Positions 60,701 to 64,000 of a stretch of DNA of 64,000 nt are shown here, one piece after another. The notes beneath the pieces are model-generated. The model worked only from the letters and a program-made list of their open reading frames with translations. It was not told the DNA's origin and made no database searches. Location: assembly GCA_026413225.1 (NCBI GenBank), contig CM048591.1, forward strand, positions 69,094,052-69,158,051, given 5' to 3'. How positions within the stretch are numbered: the stretch's first letter is position 1; the number at the start of each line of letters is the position of its first letter. This DNA comes from Otis tarda (taxonomy: Eukaryota; Chordata; Aves; Otidiformes; Otididae). The position numbers and the translations under genes were made by a program.

Positions 60701-62644
60701 ATTTTTTATTGTGATTAAGGTGGGAGTTGTTTGTTTTAAAAAGTGGTTTGAAATATTTACAAGTGCCTGCAAATGTTAATTTCCAGTTTAAAAAAAAAAT
60801 CATTTGAAATTGTTTATAAATAATGCAAACAGCTTGAACACATCTTCTGCAGATTTTTCAAATTAAGACAAAGTATGTTTTACAAACACTTGGTCTTTGT
60901 TTTTCTGGAATTTGGGTGGCTCCATCCTGGCTTGTGTTGGCATGTTATTTGTTTAGTATTGCACAAGCATATGAAGTAACTGTTTAATGTCTAATATGAC
61001 AGTACTTGCTCCAGCAGCGTAGTCACAAAATGTCCATTTTGTATGTCACTCTAAAAATTTATGGGCTTTTTGTTAGCACATAACAATTGTTTCAAACATA
61101 CAGTTTCAGGGCATGTTTGTAGGTACATCCAGCATTTCAATGGAACCGCTTTTTGACTTTGCCTGAGGTAATTACTTAAAGGGCTGTTGACCATGGTATT
61201 TCAGGGCTATGCTCTAGAGATCATACGACTGAAACTGCCTGGGGAATATCGAGCTGTCCTGTCACTCCTTCTGGGAGACAGTTGTTCTTACGAGTTTTTC
61301 CACTCTATGTTGACAGTATATTCACAGAAATATACTTTGATTACATTTATTTCATCACTTGGACCATAAAATTGGACCTTTCATGGAGCATGGCCAGGAG
61401 AAGGTGGCATGAAAATTTTGTAGGAGTGAGAAGAAAAATGGTTGAGAGTAGCTGCACGTTTATGTAACGATCACTTGAAGTAAGTGTATTGTTTGCAAGT
61501 AGTGTTGATTTGTGCTTCTGATAAAATGTAAACTTGAGAATGCCTTTGAGTTTTTATGTACAGCAAATGTCTGCAACACAAGTTTAATATCTTTAAGTCC
61601 TCTCTTAGAAAGTTTTTTTAAGCCTTCCCTTGATTTTCCTTTGGATTGATTTTTTTTTTTTTTAAGATGTTTCCTGGTTGTGTGAATCTGTACTATAATT
61701 TCTTTCATATTTTTGTTCTGTTTTCTCTTCTACCTTTATTACACGTCTTAAGTACATCTGCCATGTGTTAGTGTGGCAGGTTCTCATTCACCTCAGCAGA
61801 TGAGTGCCAGCCTTCTGTAAGCTTTTCCTGGGCTAACCCTGGTACTGTTCTCTACTGCCATTAATGAAAGTTAGCAATGCTCGGCACAATCACAGCCCTG
61901 AGATTACTGAAGTCAAAATCCAGGCAAGGTTTTATTGTTCTAGGTCTTAAAATGTGTTTTTCATTATGAACCTACATTACCAAACCTTTTATTTTCTTGA
62001 TGGCAATTGTAGGCTTTAGTCATAGTTCCCCCTTTCCCTTGAAGAAGAAGGGTGCCAGAAAATACAATGTATATGCATTTGTTGTTTTGCCCTTTCTGCA
62101 GTTTTAACTGGGATTCTGACTGTATTTTCCATGCTGTCCTCTACATCACCCATCTCTCATCTTACAAAGCTGCTTGGGTTTCCAAATCCAGTGTAGTGTC
62201 CAGTGTTATTTAGTAACAAAAAAAAAAAAAAACCTAGAAGGGTTGTCAGAGATGAGGAAGTATTCTGAATATTTGATCAGATCTTTTTGTGTACACTGCC
62301 TGTCATTAAAATAAGCAGTAGCAATACATAGAAGATGTGGGCCATTTGCACCAAATCATGCGAAATGCAAATGGGAAACAGAGGAGAGGATGTTGGAGGC
62401 CAATATTCTCTGACTAGGTTCTTTTAGATATTCCAGGTGTGGAGGGTTGTCATGTTTAACATCAGTTTTACTTATTTGAAGATAGTTGATGTTACATAGG
62501 ATTTCTGATTTAGCAGAGTGACACAAAACATGCTGAAACACCATACAAATGCAAGTTGCATGTAGGAGAACATAGCAATTGCAGTACACAGTTCAGTCAT
62601 TATACCAGTGTGATTCCCATTGCCGGTCTCTATGATATACTCAC
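57719..62644. other. Non-coding DNA, simple repeats only
   Basis: AT-rich unique-looking sequence with short A and T runs, including 62218-62233. No gene or transposon recognised. Confidence 0.5.
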
Positions 62645-62872
62645 TGTCACAGTGCTGGGCATCCCGTGTCTCACTAGGAATGCATCCGTGTGTTGAAGCC
62701 AGCTCAAGCCCATTGCTCTCTTTGAAATTCTTTTGCTAGTTTTCTGGTTTTTATATGCTATGTTGTGCTGAGCCACAGCCAGCTCAGGAAGACATTCACG
62801 CTCTTTGAATGAACTGAGGAGAAACCTTTCCACCATCAGCTGATCACCACTCAGCTGTTGATAGCTGTTCAT
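62645..62872 (-). other. Candidate minus-strand coding exon, 76 codons, phase 0-0
   Basis: On the minus strand an acceptor (cctcatttcag) directly precedes an ATG at 62872. The frame stays open for exactly 76 codons to a consensus donor (tgaca followed by gtgagt, at 62645/62644). The peptide begins MNSYQQLSGDQLMVERFLLS and continues with KERECLPELAVAQHN, then RISKRAMGLSWLQ. It has balanced charged and hydrophobic content, unlike the low-complexity chance frames around it. A 228-bp exon of symmetric phase is typical for vertebrate genes. The acceptor's pyrimidine tract is only moderate. I recognise no family, so it may be an exon of an unplaced gene, a dead exon or chance. Confidence 0.35.
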
Positions 62873-64000
62873 CTGAAATGAGGACCACCCTCAGGTGCCC
62901 TTGCTGTTGAGATCAAGACGTCTTTGCAACAGCTGTGATTAGTCCCAGACTGCATTATTCCTCAAGCTTCATGGGCACATCTCCTCTGAGCCTTCTTCCA
63001 TGGTGGGGGTTTACTGGCCAGTCGCAGAGGATACACATGGAACAAATGAATTGGTCTTTTGGTGTCAGGCTGTTTTGTATTGGCATATGGGTTGGTATCT
63101 CCATACCATGGTCTTAGTGCTTTTATGTCAGAGGTTAAATTTCTGAACACCTATTCTCAAACTGATGTGCAGAGCAGTATTGTAGCCAAGGAAGGCAGGA
63201 AACAAGAGGAAAATGATAAGATCTTTAATTTCACAGAGAAGGATGTGCTTAGATCCGTACTGTGATTTCTGTGTTGAAAATAGCAAACATATGCGGTGAG
63301 TACAACTGCGGTTTTAGCAACATGGTTTAATTAGTCTGGTTCCAGGCTGAGGGAAGGAAAAATGTGGATTAAGCTTAGTGATGAGAATCACAGTTCACAA
63401 TGACAGGGAAAAATGCTAAGAATAGGAGTAATTGTACTGCTTTGCAGTGTTTTAACCTTAACCTATCATTTTTTCAGGACCCTCCTTCATGGCCATTTGC
63501 ATCTTTCTCTTGTTTTGTTTGTGGCATAAGAACACTTCCAGCAAAATGTACTACAGATATGCCAGTAGTCCCCTGCTTCCTTGGCATTCGGTTCATGTTA
63601 CTATCCCGTCCGCCTTTGTATTCTTTTCCCCACAAAATTCTTGAGAAACCTGACTGCCAGCAAATACTGTTTTTAATTCTACCCGCATAGAATATTTCAC
63701 TGAGCCCAGCACCAAAAGTACTGTTTAAAGCCCAGTGCAAAATACACATCATTAAATCACGTCTACAGTGTTGCATGAGATGTTTGTAGAAGCAAGAATA
63801 ATGGGAGAAGAGACTGCTGTCACAAAGGAGATGAGAAAGAGGGGTCAAGAGGCTGCATTTCCTAAGCTTGTGCTTTTTTTTTTTTTTTGTTATTTTATCT
63901 TTCAAAACTCAGCTGTACAGTGGTTTGCATTTTAAAGATAGCATGCTGTATACACAGTTTATTTTATGTTAAAAATAATATATAATAATAATTTTATTAT
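62873..64000. other. Non-coding DNA, no recognised feature
   Basis: A good acceptor-like site (tatcattttttcag) ends near 63478 and is followed by about 70 open codons to 63690. No donor closes it, so it could only be a terminal exon, and I do not support it. The last 40 bases are an AT-only stretch. Confidence 0.5.

Noticed and set aside
63474-63905. Minus-strand open frame of 143 codons
   Set aside because: It begins in a poly-A/T run and has no domain or splice evidence.
1-64000. Search for tRNA, rRNA, CRISPR arrays, known microRNA seeds and prokaryotic-style operons
   Set aside because: None seen by eye. The simple and tandem repeats have no spacer structure, and no tRNA B-box in a cloverleaf context was found. 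Intronic snoRNAs cannot be excluded without a covariance search.

Overview
This window reads as nuclear DNA from a bird, probably neoavian. It is AT-rich and gene-poor, every plus/minus reading frame is broken into short open stretches, and the only long frames belong to transposons. The repeats decide the host: at least seven CR1 LINE pieces carry the avian CR1 reverse transcriptase and the typical 3' tail (ttggactagatgacctt, then ccattctatgattctatg). There are also three solo retroviral LTRs of families that I know as common in birds. I see no prokaryotic operons, CRISPR array, tRNA, rRNA or complete host protein gene.

Layout. 1-15 kb: unique-looking intron or intergenic DNA with short tandem duplications and simple repeats, plus two weak coding-like pieces near 3.75-4.80 kb. 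15.1-21.8 kb: three CR1 pieces. One is an old minus-strand copy. The second is a minus-strand fragment holding the rarer 5' part of CR1 (ORF1 esterase end plus ORF2 endonuclease start), interrupted by a 35-bp CR1 tail. The third is a plus-strand reverse-transcriptase 3' part. 26.8-28.9 kb: a solo LTR, then a second LTR that landed inside an older CR1 and split it. 34.86-35.99 kb: a complete minus-strand solo LTR with identical 5-bp target duplications. 37.1-38.1 kb: a CR1 copy with an altered catalytic box. 39.9-41.0 kb: a clear CpG island with a pyrimidine tract, a GC box and strong splice donors on both strands; it is the best candidate host promoter. 45.95-48.8 kb: an LTR scrap, an old CR1 tail and a 34-bp dispersed repeat pair. 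51.1-52.5 kb: the best preserved CR1, whose reverse-transcriptase frame has one stop. 52.5-64 kb: unique-looking DNA with three exon-like segments bounded by good splice sites (53.5 kb plus, 57.7 kb plus, 62.6-62.9 kb minus).

How it fits together (inference): the CpG island may drive one or two transcripts outward. The plus-strand donors at 40.59 and 40.83 kb could join the exon-like segment at 53.5 kb, and a minus-strand transcript could run towards the 3.7 kb candidate. None of these exons was matched to a known protein. I found no convincing new biological system. The strongest unexplained items are the exon-like segments, the CpG island and the unidentified 34-bp repeat pair. All repeat and family calls are from memory of sequence patterns, not from a search.
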